From positions 1,488,001 through 1,552,000 of the forward strand of contig JADKHR010000001.1 in NCBI GenBank assembly GCA_016721625.1: a stretch of DNA of 64,000 nucleotides, written 5' to 3'. Shown here one piece after another: positions 46,176 to 54,947 of this stretch. The notes under the pieces were generated by a model. It ran no database searches. It was not told where the DNA came from and worked only from the letters and a program-made list of their open reading frames with translations. Source of the stretch: Elusimicrobiota bacterium. Lineage in GTDB: Bacteria > Elusimicrobiota > Elusimicrobia > FEN-1173. A program made the translations under genes and the position numbers. The first letter of the stretch is position 1; the number at the start of each line of letters is the position of its first letter.

Positions 46176-47080
46176 AACGGCGTTGGATCAACCTGACGAG
46201 CCTTTTTTTTACGGTCCTTACGGGACTGGCCTGCCTCACTCTAACCCTCATCGTGGTTTTGATCCTGGGTAATGTGGTTCGTTACGGAATGGGCCACATT
46301 TCATGGGCCTTCCTTTCCCAGGCTCCAAAAAGCGGCATGACGGAAGGCGGCATTTTTCCCGCCATTTTCGGCACCGCCGTCCTGGTTCTCTTAATGACCG
46401 TGGCCGTGGTGCCCCTGGGCGTCTCCACGGCCGTCTACCTGCAGGAATACGCCCCCAAGGGCTCCCGCTGGGTGCATTTGGTCCGCCTGGCGATCCAGAA
46501 CCTGGCGGGGGTGCCCGCCATCGTGTTCGGCCTTTTCGGGTTGGGATTTTTCATTCAGTTCCTGGGGAGAGGCCTGGACAAGATCTTCTTCGGGGGAACC
46601 CTTTATCTGGGACAACCGGCCATCCTATGGGCGGCCCTCACCCTGGCGCTGTTGACGTTGCCCACGGTGGTGGTGGCGACGGAAGAAGCCCTCCGCGTGG
46701 TGCCGCAAAACCACCGGGAGGTGGCGTATTCCCTGGGCGCCACGCGCTGGCAAATGGTCCGGCACGTGCTTCTGCCCCAATCCGTGGGCGGGATTTTGAC
46801 GGGGACCATCCTGGCCGTGAGCCGGGGCGCGGGAGAAGTGGCGCCCATCCTTTTCACAGGCGCGGCGTATTTCCTCCCCTATCTCCCGACGCGGGTCAAC
46901 CACCAGTTTATGGAGTTGGGCTACCACGTCTACGTGCTGGCCACCCAATCCCCCGACGTGGACGCCACCTTGCCGATCCTTTACGCCACGGTGCTGGTGC
47001 TCCTGGCCCTGACCTTCGGGCTCAACTTTACGGCCATCATCATCCGCTCCAAGATTCGGCGAAGGCTCCGGGGCCGATGA
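46172..47080 (+). CDS. pstA2: Phosphate ABC transporter permease PstA (second system)
   Basis: The 302-residue protein has six spans and the PstA motifs TAVYLQEYAPKGSRWVHLV, NLAGVPAIVFGLFGLGFF, the coupling loop REVAYSLGATRWQMVRHVLL and AVSRGAGEVAPILFTGAAYF. The usual RAIGE of this region is RGAGE here. The frame is open far upstream inside pstC2, but ATG 46172 overlapping the pstC2 stop (ATGA) fixes the start. Its end overlaps pstB2 (ATGA). Confidence 0.94.
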   Translation: MKRRWINLTSLFFTVLTGLACLTLTLIVVLILGNVVRYGMGHISWAFLSQAPKSGMTEGGIFPAIFGTAVLVLLMTVAVVPLGVSTAVYLQEYAPKGSRWVHLVRLAIQNLAGVPAIVFGLFGLGFFIQFLGRGLDKIFFGGTLYLGQPAILWAALTLALLTLPTVVVATEEALRVVPQNHREVAYSLGATRWQMVRHVLLPQSVGGILTGTILAVSRGAGEVAPILFTGAAYFLPYLPTRVNHQFMELGYHVYVLATQSPDVDATLPILYATVLVLLALTFGLNFTAIIIRSKIRRRLRGR

Positions 47081-47844
47081 GCTTAAGCACTCCCCCGCTT
47101 GAGGAAAAAATACGCGCCCGCGACATCACGGTGCGCGCGGGGGAGAAGCTTCTCCTGAACGACGTCTGTCTTTCTCTTTTAAAAAACGAAATCCTCGCCA
47201 TCATCGGCCCCGCCGGAAGCGGCAAAACCACCTTCCTCCGGTGCCTCAACCGCCTGACGGATTTGGAGGAAGGGCTCACGGTGTCGGGCGAACTTCTCCT
47301 GGACGACGCCAACATCCTGGGTCCCGGGGTGGATGTGGCGGCGGTCCGTCGGCGGGTGAGCATGGTGTTCGCCACGCCGACGCCCCTCCCCATGTCGATT
47401 GAAGACAACATGAATCTCGGCCTTCGGTTTCAAAACAAACACGACGCCGGGGAACGGCTGGAAGAGAGCCTCCGCGCCTCCTTTCTCTGGGACGAGGTCA
47501 AAGACCGACTCGGCCTTTCCGCCTTGGCTCTCTCGGGCGGCCAACAACAACGGCTCTGCCTGGCCCGAAGCCTGATGCTCCGGCCCGAAGTGTTGCTCCT
47601 GGACGAACCCTGTTCGGGCCTCGACCCCATTTCCACGGCGAAGATCGAAGAAGCCATGCAAGGGCTGAAGAAAAACATGTCCATTGTTCTGGTGACCAAC
47701 AATGTCAAACAGGCCTCCCGCACCTCGGACCGGACGGCGTTTCTCTTGATGGGCCATTTGGTGGAAGTGGGCGAGACGGGCCGGCTTTTCACCAACCCCG
47801 ATGAACAAAGGACGGCGGATTATGTCTCCGGACGCTTCGGTTGA
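47077..47844 (+). CDS. pstB2: PstB-like ATPase with degenerate Q-loop and H-loop (PstB2)
   Basis: The 255-residue ABC ATPase follows pstA2 with ATGA overlap. Walker A (GPAGSGKTT, 44-52), signature (LSGGQQQRL, 152-160) and Walker B (VLLLDEPCSGLD) are intact. The Q-loop Gln is replaced by Ala99 (MVFATPTPLP where PstB has MVFQKPNPFP), and the switch His of the H-loop is Asn208 (LVTNNVKQAS where PstB has VTHNMQQA). Its own ATP site should therefore hydrolyse poorly, while its signature can still serve a partner. The next gene encodes exactly the complementary subunit. It keeps the PstB tail YVSGRFG. Confidence 0.93.
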   Translation: MSLSTPPLEEKIRARDITVRAGEKLLLNDVCLSLLKNEILAIIGPAGSGKTTFLRCLNRLTDLEEGLTVSGELLLDDANILGPGVDVAAVRRRVSMVFATPTPLPMSIEDNMNLGLRFQNKHDAGERLEESLRASFLWDEVKDRLGLSALALSGGQQQRLCLARSLMLRPEVLLLDEPCSGLDPISTAKIEEAMQGLKKNMSIVLVTNNVKQASRTSDRTAFLLMGHLVEVGETGRLFTNPDEQRTADYVSGRFG

Positions 47845-48649
47845 ACGCCCCATGAAAACGGGGCCCCGCCCCGCCCCCCCCGCCTCGGGAGGGGTCTTGC
47901 CCGTCATCGAAACCTGGGGGCTCAGCCTTTTCTACGGAAACTTCCAAGCCCTCAAGAACATCAACGTGGCCATCCCGCCCCGCGCCATCACCGCGTTCAT
48001 CGGGCCCTCCGGATGCGGCAAATCCACCTTACTGCGAACCTTTAACCGCATGAACGATTTAATCCGCGGCGTGCGGGTGGAAGGCGAGGTCCTCCTGGAC
48101 GGGAAGAATATCCTGGCACCGAAAACAGATTTGATCTCTCTCCGGAAACGCGTCGGCATGGTGTTCCAGCGCCCGAACCCTTTCCCGATCACGGTCTTTG
48201 AGAACATCGCCTTCGGGCCCCGCGTCCACCACTCGGCCCAGGGGTCGTCGCTGAACGACATCGTGGAACGATCGCTCCGCGCCACCGGCCTCTGGGAAGA
48301 GGTCAAGGACGCGCTGGAGGCGCCGGCCCTGGCGCTCACACCGGAACAACAGCAACGTCTCTGCATTTCCCGGCTCCTGGCCGTGGAACCCGACGTGCTT
48401 TTGATGGACGAACCCTGTTCGGCCTTGGACCCCATGGCCACCCACCGGATTGAAGAAATGATTGTGGACTTAAAAGAGCGCTATACGATCATCATCGTCA
48501 CGCACAACATGCAACAGGCGGCTCGGGTGTCTTCCAATTCAGCCTACTTTTTGTTGGGAGAGCTCGTGGAATTCGGCCCCACCGGCCGGCTCTTCACGAG
48601 TCCCCAAGATACTCGCACCGAGCAGTACATCACCGGAAGATTCGGCTGA
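47822..48649 (+). CDS. pstB3: PstB-like ATPase with degenerate signature motif (PstB3)
   Basis: The 275-residue ABC ATPase overlaps the end of pstB2. Walker A (GPSGCGKST, 61-69), the Q-loop (VFQRPNPFP, Gln116), Walker B (VLLMDEPCSALD) and the H-loop ([10 protein letters not shown], His228) are intact. The signature that should read LSGGQQQRL is LTPEQQQRL (172-180), losing Ser and both Gly. It therefore has a good ATP site but cannot complete a partner's. Start choice is open between ATG 47822 (AAGGA upstream) and ATG 47852. It ends YITGRFG. Paired with PstB2 it would give one consensus and one degenerate site. Confidence 0.93.
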   Translation: MSPDASVERPMKTGPRPAPPASGGVLPVIETWGLSLFYGNFQALKNINVAIPPRAITAFIGPSGCGKSTLLRTFNRMNDLIRGVRVEGEVLLDGKNILAPKTDLISLRKRVGMVFQRPNPFPITVFENIAFGPRVHHSAQGSSLNDIVERSLRATGLWEEVKDALEAPALALTPEQQQRLCISRLLAVEPDVLLMDEPCSALDPMATHRIEEMIVDLKERYTIIIVTHNMQQAARVSSNSAYFLLGELVEFGPTGRLFTSPQDTRTEQYITGRFG

Positions 48650-48721
48650 GAGGGGAAAGGGAACAGCCACACGCCGTTCGCCCTGTACAAGGGGCGGCGG
48701 ACCACGGGAGGAACGAAACAA

Positions 48722-49390
48722 ATGGAACGACATTTCGACGAAGATTTACGGCAGTTGAAAGAACGTTTGCTTCGCATGGGCGCCATCGCGGAGGAAATGA
48801 TCCAGAAAGCCGTTAAGGCGCTCTACGAACGGCGGGACGCCCTGACCGCCGAGGTCTTTGAACTGGAAAATGAGGTAAACCAAATGCACTTGGAAATCGA
48901 CGATCGGTGCTTAAAACTGATCGCCCTGCACCAGCCCATGGCCGTGGATCTGCGCCTGATCACCGCCGCCATGAAGATCAACACCGATCTGGAACGCATC
49001 GCCGACCAAGCCGTCAACGTCGGGCAGACCTGCCATTACCATCTTCTGAAAGAAACCCCGGTCCCCGAGGTCGCACTCCTCACCCGCATGGCCGAGATCA
49101 GCCAAAAGATGCTTCGCGAATCTTTGGACGCCTTCGCGCGCCAGGATGTGGAACTGGCCAGGCAAGTCTTGGCCCAAGACGAAGAGGAAGACCGGCTGAA
49201 AGCGGAAGCCTTGACCAGCCTGATCGGCCGCTTAAAAAAGGATCCGGAACGTTCCTCTCAATACGTGGACTTGATTCTCCTTTCCCGCAACATGGAACGC
49301 ATCGGCGACCACGCCACGAACGTCGCCGAAGACGTCATCTTCATGGTGCAAGGCAAAGACATCCGCCACCACAAGGGCGATCCAGTTTAA
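48722..49390 (+). CDS. phoU2: Phosphate signalling protein PhoU (second copy)
   Basis: The 222-residue PhoU has two helical repeats with LEIDDRCLKLIALHQPMAVDL and LILLSRNMERIGDHATNVAED. It is very similar along its whole length to PhoU1 at 39.4 kb, sharing for example PVPEVALLTRMAEI/PVPQLSMITRMAEI and KMLRESLDA. GGAGG lies ahead of the ATG. It closes the second Pst operon, and each transporter thus has its own PhoU. It ends with a 4-base overlap with the convergent M24 gene. Confidence 0.95.
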   Translation: MERHFDEDLRQLKERLLRMGAIAEEMIQKAVKALYERRDALTAEVFELENEVNQMHLEIDDRCLKLIALHQPMAVDLRLITAAMKINTDLERIADQAVNVGQTCHYHLLKETPVPEVALLTRMAEISQKMLRESLDAFARQDVELARQVLAQDEEEDRLKAEALTSLIGRLKKDPERSSQYVDLILLSRNMERIGDHATNVAEDVIFMVQGKDIRHHKGDPV

Positions 49391-50610
49391 CCCGGCCTTT
49401 TCCCCGCCTGGATCCTCTCCCCGGCCGTTATCGGGAAGACGGTTTCCTGAGACAAACCCCCGGTGACGGTCGGTGAAAATCCGTCGAGCCACACATTGAT
49501 TTCGCTCCGAACCCCGAAGTCTTTCAGATAAATCCCGGGTTCAATGGAAAAAACGGTGTTCGCCAGGACCCGCCGGGTTTCAAAGGTCTCCAAACTGTCC
49601 ATGTTGGCGCCGTTGGCGTGGTCTTCCGTCCCGATGGAATGGCCCGTTCGATGGAGAAAAAACCGCCCGTAACCCGCTGAAGAAATGAAGCCCCGGGCCG
49701 CCCGATCCACCTCCCACCCTTTCAACGGTCGACCCTTGTGAAATCGGGATTCGACGAGGGAGAGAGCCCTCTGCCGGGCGTCCCGCACGATCTTGAAAAT
49801 TCGCTCGTATTTCTCGGGCACCCGTTCCCCTACGAAACCGCACCAGGTGATGTCAGCGTAAATCGCCCCCGGTCGATCTTCCTTGGCCCAAAGATCCAAC
49901 AGGACCCAACTTCCCGGACCGATTTTTTTCCCACCCGACCGAGGCGTGGCGTAGTGGGGGAAAGCACTGTTCTTGTCCGCCGCCACGATGGGAGGCGCGC
50001 TCGTGACCAGGCCCCGTCGCCGAAACTCCTCCAGAATGAAGCGCTGAACCAGAGACTCATCCGTTCTTCCGGAACGGGCGATGAAAGAAAAGGCCTTTCC
50101 AACGATGGAGTGGAGAGCCCGGGCGGCCCGGACATGGGAATCGGCTTGGGCAGGCGACAAAGAGGATTCCATCGCCGCCACGAGGTCCCCGGAAGAAACG
50201 ACGTTGACGCCGAGTGACCGTATCAACTCCAGCGTCCCGGCATCCACCCGGGAGATGGAGGGCACCGCCGCCCGGGGGGAATACTGCATGGCCACGCGGG
50301 ATCCCTTCCCCAGCACGCGGACCAAAGCGGAGCGAAGTTCCTCCTGGGATCCATAGGCCACGATCTTCCCCGGAAGATGGTCCAGGGACCCCGGCTCAAC
50401 CCGATGGACAATTTTTTTCGGCGCGCCGCGCCGGGGGACAAAATAAAACCAGCGCCGGGTGAACCATTTGTCTTCGGGAAGATGGAGAATCCTGGCCGCG
50501 ATGGGGTCGTTGGCTTGAAAATAATAGAAGAGCCACCCCTCCAGAGCCGCGCCTTTCAAAGCGGATTGGACGGTTTTTAGGGAGAAACCGGCTTTACCCA
50601 TTCTTTCCAC
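49387..50610 (-). CDS. M24-family metallopeptidase (Xaa-Pro aminopeptidase-like)
   Basis: The 407-residue protein has a creatinase-type N-terminal domain (about 1-160) and a C-terminal pita-bread peptidase fold. Metal ligands can be placed: Asp in VLLDLWAKED, Asp in YADITWCGFVGE, His in FLHRTGHSIGTEDHANG, Glu in FSIEPGIYLKDFGVRSEI and the last Glu in the same segment. It is therefore likely active, cutting Xaa-Pro or a related small substrate. It overlaps mutY by 17 bases at its start and converges on phoU2. Confidence 0.88.
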   Translation of the reverse strand: MERMGKAGFSLKTVQSALKGAALEGWLFYYFQANDPIAARILHLPEDKWFTRRWFYFVPRRGAPKKIVHRVEPGSLDHLPGKIVAYGSQEELRSALVRVLGKGSRVAMQYSPRAAVPSISRVDAGTLELIRSLGVNVVSSGDLVAAMESSLSPAQADSHVRAARALHSIVGKAFSFIARSGRTDESLVQRFILEEFRRRGLVTSAPPIVAADKNSAFPHYATPRSGGKKIGPGSWVLLDLWAKEDRPGAIYADITWCGFVGERVPEKYERIFKIVRDARQRALSLVESRFHKGRPLKGWEVDRAARGFISSAGYGRFFLHRTGHSIGTEDHANGANMDSLETFETRRVLANTVFSIEPGIYLKDFGVRSEINVWLDGFSPTVTGGLSQETVFPITAGERIQAGKRPG

Positions 50611-51616
50611 CGCCGTGCGATAAAAGTTTTTTTGTCAGCGAGGAGATGGCCATGCCACGGGCGGCGGAGAGGCGAACCCATTTATACCCCGGCGCCTTCC
50701 CGGTCGCCACGCCCGCCCAAAGATCCACCCGGAGGTCCCGATGGGATAGAACGTGGCGTAAACTCCCCAACCGGTTTCCCGCCTCCACCCGTTCTCCCCC
50801 CACCGAGCACACCCCCGCCGCCCCTGCTCCCTCCTCCATCGGAAGTTCCCAGAGTCCGCTCCAGAGGCCTCCCGACGGACGACGGCGGAGAAGAACCCGG
50901 CCGTCTCTTTCCACCAGGAACGCGCGGAGGCGAACGACGCGAGGAGCCCCCTTTCGCCGCGAAGCCGGAAGCCGGTCCACCCATCCGTTTCGATAGGCCC
51001 AGCAAAGCGATGTCATGGGACAAGCGGCGCATTCCGGAATTCCGGGTTTGCAGACGGTCGCCCCGAAATCCATGAGGGCGGAGTTGAAATCCCGGGCGCC
51101 CCTGGCCGGCACCAGGGCCCGCGCCCTCTCCCAAATTGTTTTAAGAACCGCCGGGTGGCGCGCCTCTCCTTTGATGCCGAAAACCCGGGAAAGGACCCGG
51201 ACGACGTTTCCATCCACCAGCGGTTCCGGCAAGTCGTAAGCAAAGGACAGGAGAGCCCCCGCGGTGTAAGGTCCCACTCCCGGAAGGTCCAGGACCTCTT
51301 CCCGCCCCCGGGGCAAACGGCCGCCATGTTTTCCAACGAGGATCTTGGCCGTGGCCTGCAGGTTCCGCGCCCGGGCGTAGTATCCTAAACCCGCCCACTG
51401 CTCCAAGACCCGCTCCAGCGGGGCCGACGCCAAACGACCGAGGGTCGGAAAGGCTTTCAGGAAACGGATGAAATAGGGGAGCACCGTGCTCACCCCGGTC
51501 TGCTGGAGCATGAATTCCGAAAGCAAGATATGGTACGGGTCGAACTCTCCACGCCACGGGAGATCGTGGCGTCCGTTGCGGACAAACCAATCCTGAAGCT
51601 TTTTATTAAATTTCAA
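50594..51616 (-). CDS. mutY: A/G-specific adenine glycosylase MutY
   Basis: MutY removes adenine mispaired with 8-oxoguanine. The 340-residue protein has the catalytic Glu in LSEFMLQQTGVSTVLPYF, the helix-hairpin-helix LPGVGPYTAGALLSFA, the catalytic Asp in VDGNVVRVLSRVFG and the [4Fe-4S] cysteines in CKPGIPECAACPMTSLC. The C-terminal Nudix-like domain that recognises 8-oxoG follows with RRRPSGGLWSGLWELP. It starts at 51616 and overlaps the amidase gene stop by 4 bases. Confidence 0.95.
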   Translation of the reverse strand: MKFNKKLQDWFVRNGRHDLPWRGEFDPYHILLSEFMLQQTGVSTVLPYFIRFLKAFPTLGRLASAPLERVLEQWAGLGYYARARNLQATAKILVGKHGGRLPRGREEVLDLPGVGPYTAGALLSFAYDLPEPLVDGNVVRVLSRVFGIKGEARHPAVLKTIWERARALVPARGARDFNSALMDFGATVCKPGIPECAACPMTSLCWAYRNGWVDRLPASRRKGAPRVVRLRAFLVERDGRVLLRRRPSGGLWSGLWELPMEEGAGAAGVCSVGGERVEAGNRLGSLRHVLSHRDLRVDLWAGVATGKAPGYKWVRLSAARGMAISSLTKKLLSHGGGKNG

Positions 51617-52431
51617 TTTGAAGGGGAAGTCCTCTCAGAATCCAGCCCGAGCTGATAAAGATCCGTGCGACGTTCACTGAAAAGATTGTTACCGGAGCCA
51701 AGGCGTTTGTCCCGGGCGAAAGCGGAATCGATCTCCACCACGGCGACCGACGGCTCCGTGGACGGGAGCCGTGCCAGAACCTCGCCGTTGGGAGAAACAA
51801 TCTGGCTTTGTCCGATGAACGTTATTGGGCCGGCCCCCCCGGATTCGGTTCCCACGCGGTCCGCCGTGGCGGCAAAAACGCGGTTTTCAAGGCACCGGGT
51901 GATCATGGCCGCGGGACAATGCGGGAGAACGAGATTGGCCGGATGAAGGAGGACCTCGGCCCCCGCCAAGGCCAAAGTCCGCGCGGCCTCAGGGAAAAAC
52001 CAATCGAAACAGATCAAGATTCCCACCCGGACCCCCGAAATATCCCAAACGGGAAATCCGTCGTTACCCGGCGAAAAGAAAAGTTTTTCCCGTCCAAACA
52101 AGTGCGCTTTCCGGTAAACCCCCACGAGCCCCTCGGGGCCCACGAGCGCGGCCGCGTTGTAAACCCGGCCGCCGGCCGCCTCGGGAAATCCGTAGACCAC
52201 GTGAGCGTTTTTCTGCCGGGCGAAATCCGTCCAAAACCGGGAACTCTCCCCCGAGGCCGGTTCCGCCAACCCGCGGACCTCCTCCACGGTGGTGAAGTTG
52301 TAGCCAGAAAACGCCAATTCCGGCAGGACGTAAAGGTCCGCGGAAACCCCTTCTAAAAGAGACTCGGCGCGGGCTCGGTTTTCCTCCGTTTCGCCTCGCC
52401 GAGGATCCGTCTGCGCCACTGAAATTCGCAT
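51613..52431 (-). CDS. Carbon-nitrogen hydrolase (nitrilase superfamily)
   Basis: The 272-residue protein carries the Glu-Lys-Cys triad of the nitrilase superfamily: Glu in VLPELAFSGYNF, Lys in YRKAHLFGREK and Cys in ILICFDWFFPEAAR. Members cleave amide or nitrile bonds, and substrates such as omega-amides or N-carbamoyl amines cannot be separated by eye. ATG 52431 (MRISVAQTDPR) has GGAGG eight bases upstream, so the GTG at 52446 is not needed. It is the first gene of the amidase-mutY-M24 group. Confidence 0.9.
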   Translation of the reverse strand: MRISVAQTDPRRGETEENRARAESLLEGVSADLYVLPELAFSGYNFTTVEEVRGLAEPASGESSRFWTDFARQKNAHVVYGFPEAAGGRVYNAAALVGPEGLVGVYRKAHLFGREKLFFSPGNDGFPVWDISGVRVGILICFDWFFPEAARTLALAGAEVLLHPANLVLPHCPAAMITRCLENRVFAATADRVGTESGGAGPITFIGQSQIVSPNGEVLARLPSTEPSVAVVEIDSAFARDKRLGSGNNLFSERRTDLYQLGLDSERTSPSN

Positions 52432-52520
52432 GGGTCGGGCCTCCACTTTCCCCTTGATTTTATACGAATCCGGGGTTAAAAGAGTATAGAACGATTCGAG
52501 ACGGGAGGGAAACCAAAGAA

Positions 52521-53654
52521 ATGAGGACGGAACAGCGCCTTTGGACCGCCGAGAACGGGTGGTCCGCCCCCCTGGGTCCCCTGGGAGGGGCCCAGTGGGT
52601 TTTGGTTTTCGGAAGTCCCGAACGCCTTCGCCTCCCTGAAACGTTTGAGGAACTTCGGCGCGCCTATCCGAAGGCGTATGTGATGGGCTGTTCTTCCGCC
52701 GGGGAAATCATCGGGACCGAAGTGAATGAGGATTCACTCGTCTTGACGGCCGTTTGCTTCGACCGAACCCGCGTGCAAGGAGTTTCGGACACTCTTCAAG
52801 ATTCCAAGGAAAGCCAAACGGTCGGTGAACGCGTGGGTCGCCGGTTTCCCGCGGAAGGGCTTGTCCATGTTTTTGTGTTGGCGGAAGGCGTCCAGATCCA
52901 TGGGGCGGACCTCTTGGCCGGGCTGGTCTCGGCTCTCCCGCCAGGGGTTCGCGTGACGGGCGGTTTGGCCGCTGACCGGGCTTTCTTTCGGGAAACCGTG
53001 GTCATGGCCGACGGGCCCGCCATGACCAACCGCGTGGCCGCCGTTGGTTTTTATGGGTCCTCTCTTCACGTGGCCACCGGGTCGCACAGCGGATGGGAAG
53101 CCTTCGGACCCGAACGGTTGATCACGCGATCCAAAGACAACGTGCTTTTCGAGTTGGACGGCCAGCGGGCCTTGACCCTTTATCAACATTCCCTCGGCGA
53201 CCAAGCGGAAGGGCTTCCGGCGGCAGGTCTTTTGTTTCCTCTCCGGCTCCGGGCTCCCGCCAGGCGCACCGGCGTCCTACGGGCCGTCCTGGCGGTCAAC
53301 GACGCCGACCACAGCCTCACTTTCGGCGGAAACATGCCCAGGGGATATTTCACTCGCCTGCTAAAAGTGAGCTTCGACCGATTAATCGACGGGGCCGTTC
53401 AGGCGGCGGCCCGGATTTTAGGTCAACTCGGCGGATCCAGCCCGAACCTCGCGGTCTTGGTCAGCGGTGTGGGACGGAAGATGGTTCTTCGACACCGAAC
53501 GGAAGAGGAAATCGTTACGCTGAACCGGGGGTTGGGCCAGACCACCGCCATGGCTGGTTTCCACGCCTACGCCCAGTTCGCCCCCTTCGAGGGGGGGGCC
53601 GGTGGCGAGCTCCATAACCAAACGATGACGATCACCGCTTTTTCGGAGGATTGA
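52521..53654 (+). CDS. FIST-domain sensor protein
   Basis: The 377-residue protein consists of FIST N (about 25-210, with YVMGCSSAGEIIGTEVNEDS) and FIST_C (about 220-360, with NMPRGYFTRLLKVSFDRLID and VLVSGVGRKMVLRHRTEEE). FIST proteins are cytoplasmic sensory modules thought to bind small ligands such as amino acids, and they commonly occur next to signalling enzymes. Here its stop TGA is followed immediately by the ATG of a PAS-GGDEF-EAL protein, so the two probably form a sensor-output pair. AAACCAAAGAA precedes the ATG, with GGGAGG a little further up. Confidence 0.92.
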   Translation: MRTEQRLWTAENGWSAPLGPLGGAQWVLVFGSPERLRLPETFEELRRAYPKAYVMGCSSAGEIIGTEVNEDSLVLTAVCFDRTRVQGVSDTLQDSKESQTVGERVGRRFPAEGLVHVFVLAEGVQIHGADLLAGLVSALPPGVRVTGGLAADRAFFRETVVMADGPAMTNRVAAVGFYGSSLHVATGSHSGWEAFGPERLITRSKDNVLFELDGQRALTLYQHSLGDQAEGLPAAGLLFPLRLRAPARRTGVLRAVLAVNDADHSLTFGGNMPRGYFTRLLKVSFDRLIDGAVQAAARILGQLGGSSPNLAVLVSGVGRKMVLRHRTEEEIVTLNRGLGQTTAMAGFHAYAQFAPFEGGAGGELHNQTMTITAFSED

Positions 53655-54947
53655 ATGGCGAAAGTTCACGACCTCATAAAAAGTCAGTACAAGAAACTCT
53701 TTAAGAACCGCCAGGGCCCCGTGGGTGTCTTGTGGCGTCGCCTGGTGCGCTCCATGAACGAAAGCCTCCTGCAAGAGGATCGGAATCGAAAACTTCTCGA
53801 ACGAACCGCCGACCTCAACTCCCATGAAATCACTAAACGCAACGCTCAGATCCGCGCCATTTTCGAAACCTTCCCGGACATCTTTTTTGTGGTCACTCCC
53901 GCTGGCGTTATTGTGGAGGCGAACGGAGCCGCCCTCTCCGGAACGGGCCAGAGTCCGGGTTATTGGCTCGGTAAATCTTTGACGGAATTTCCAAATGAGG
54001 AGATTGGCCGGCGTTTCGAGGTTACGCTGGCTCGCGCGCGCGACACCCAGGCGGCGGCGACGCTGGAATACGCCTTCCTGTCCCAGGCGGGCCTCGCGTT
54101 CTACGAAGCGCGCGTCCGGCCGACCGAAGACGAACAAATGATCGTCCTGATTCGCGACATGACCGGCCGGAAAGCCGCGCTCGAGGCGCTGAAGGCCTCT
54201 GAGGAACGGTACGCGCTCGCCGCCCGCGCGGCCAACGACGGCCTTTGGGACTGGAATCTGCCCACCAACCACATTTATTTTTCGCCGCGCTGGAAAAATA
54301 TTTTGGGTTATGGCGATGGCGAACTCGAGAACCACACCGGCGCTTGGTGGGACCGCATTCACCCGGACGACGTGGAACCGGTCAAACGCGCGCTCACCCA
54401 ATTGGGAGAGAACGGGAAAGACACGGTGGAGATCGATTACCGAATTCGGCATCGGGACACCAGTTATCGCTGGGTCACCACGCGCGGCATTGCCGTGCGC
54501 GACACGGCCGGCGCGGCCTACCGCATCGTGGGGTCCCAGACCGACATCACGCCTCGCAAAGAAGCCGAAGAACGGCTGCGCCACGAGGGGTTTCACGACA
54601 AGGTCACCGGCCTCGCCAACCGAAGTCTTTTCATCGACCGGTTAACGAACGTGCTCGATCGCGTCAAACGCCAGCCGGGATATTTGTTCGCCGTGCTCTA
54701 CGTGGATTTAGACCGTTTCAGCGCGGTCAATGAACGCGTCGGCCATGAACCCGCCGACCGGCTGTTACAGACCGTGGCGGCTCGGCTACGCTCTTTCGCG
54801 CGCGTCGGCGATACCGTCGCGCGATTGGGAGACGACGAGTTCGGGATCCTCCTGGACGGCATTTCCAACGACCGCGCGGCCGTGGTGTTCGCCGAGCGCA
54901 TGCGCGAGCTGATCGCCTCCCCTGCGACGTGGGGCCGGAAGAGGTGA
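53655..54947 (+). CDS. PAS-PAS-GGDEF-EAL protein, 5' part (PAS-PAS-GGDEF)
   Basis: This part of 430 residues has an N-terminal helical segment, a first PAS (about 75-180), a second PAS/PAC (about 185-305, with AANDGLWDWNLPTNHIYFS and ITPRKEAEERL) and most of a GGDEF domain. The cyclase loop is RLGDDEFGILLDG, so the first Gly pair is GD, a variant often seen in GGDEF-EAL hybrids with little cyclase activity. The frame ends at 54947 in ATWGRKR, out of phase. One extra C in the C4 run at 54919-54922 would give ASPCDVGPEEVIVTASMGI and join the next frame. Confidence 0.85.
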   Translation: MAKVHDLIKSQYKKLFKNRQGPVGVLWRRLVRSMNESLLQEDRNRKLLERTADLNSHEITKRNAQIRAIFETFPDIFFVVTPAGVIVEANGAALSGTGQSPGYWLGKSLTEFPNEEIGRRFEVTLARARDTQAAATLEYAFLSQAGLAFYEARVRPTEDEQMIVLIRDMTGRKAALEALKASEERYALAARAANDGLWDWNLPTNHIYFSPRWKNILGYGDGELENHTGAWWDRIHPDDVEPVKRALTQLGENGKDTVEIDYRIRHRDTSYRWVTTRGIAVRDTAGAAYRIVGSQTDITPRKEAEERLRHEGFHDKVTGLANRSLFIDRLTNVLDRVKRQPGYLFAVLYVDLDRFSAVNERVGHEPADRLLQTVAARLRSFARVGDTVARLGDDEFGILLDGISNDRAAVVFAERMRELIASPATWGRKR

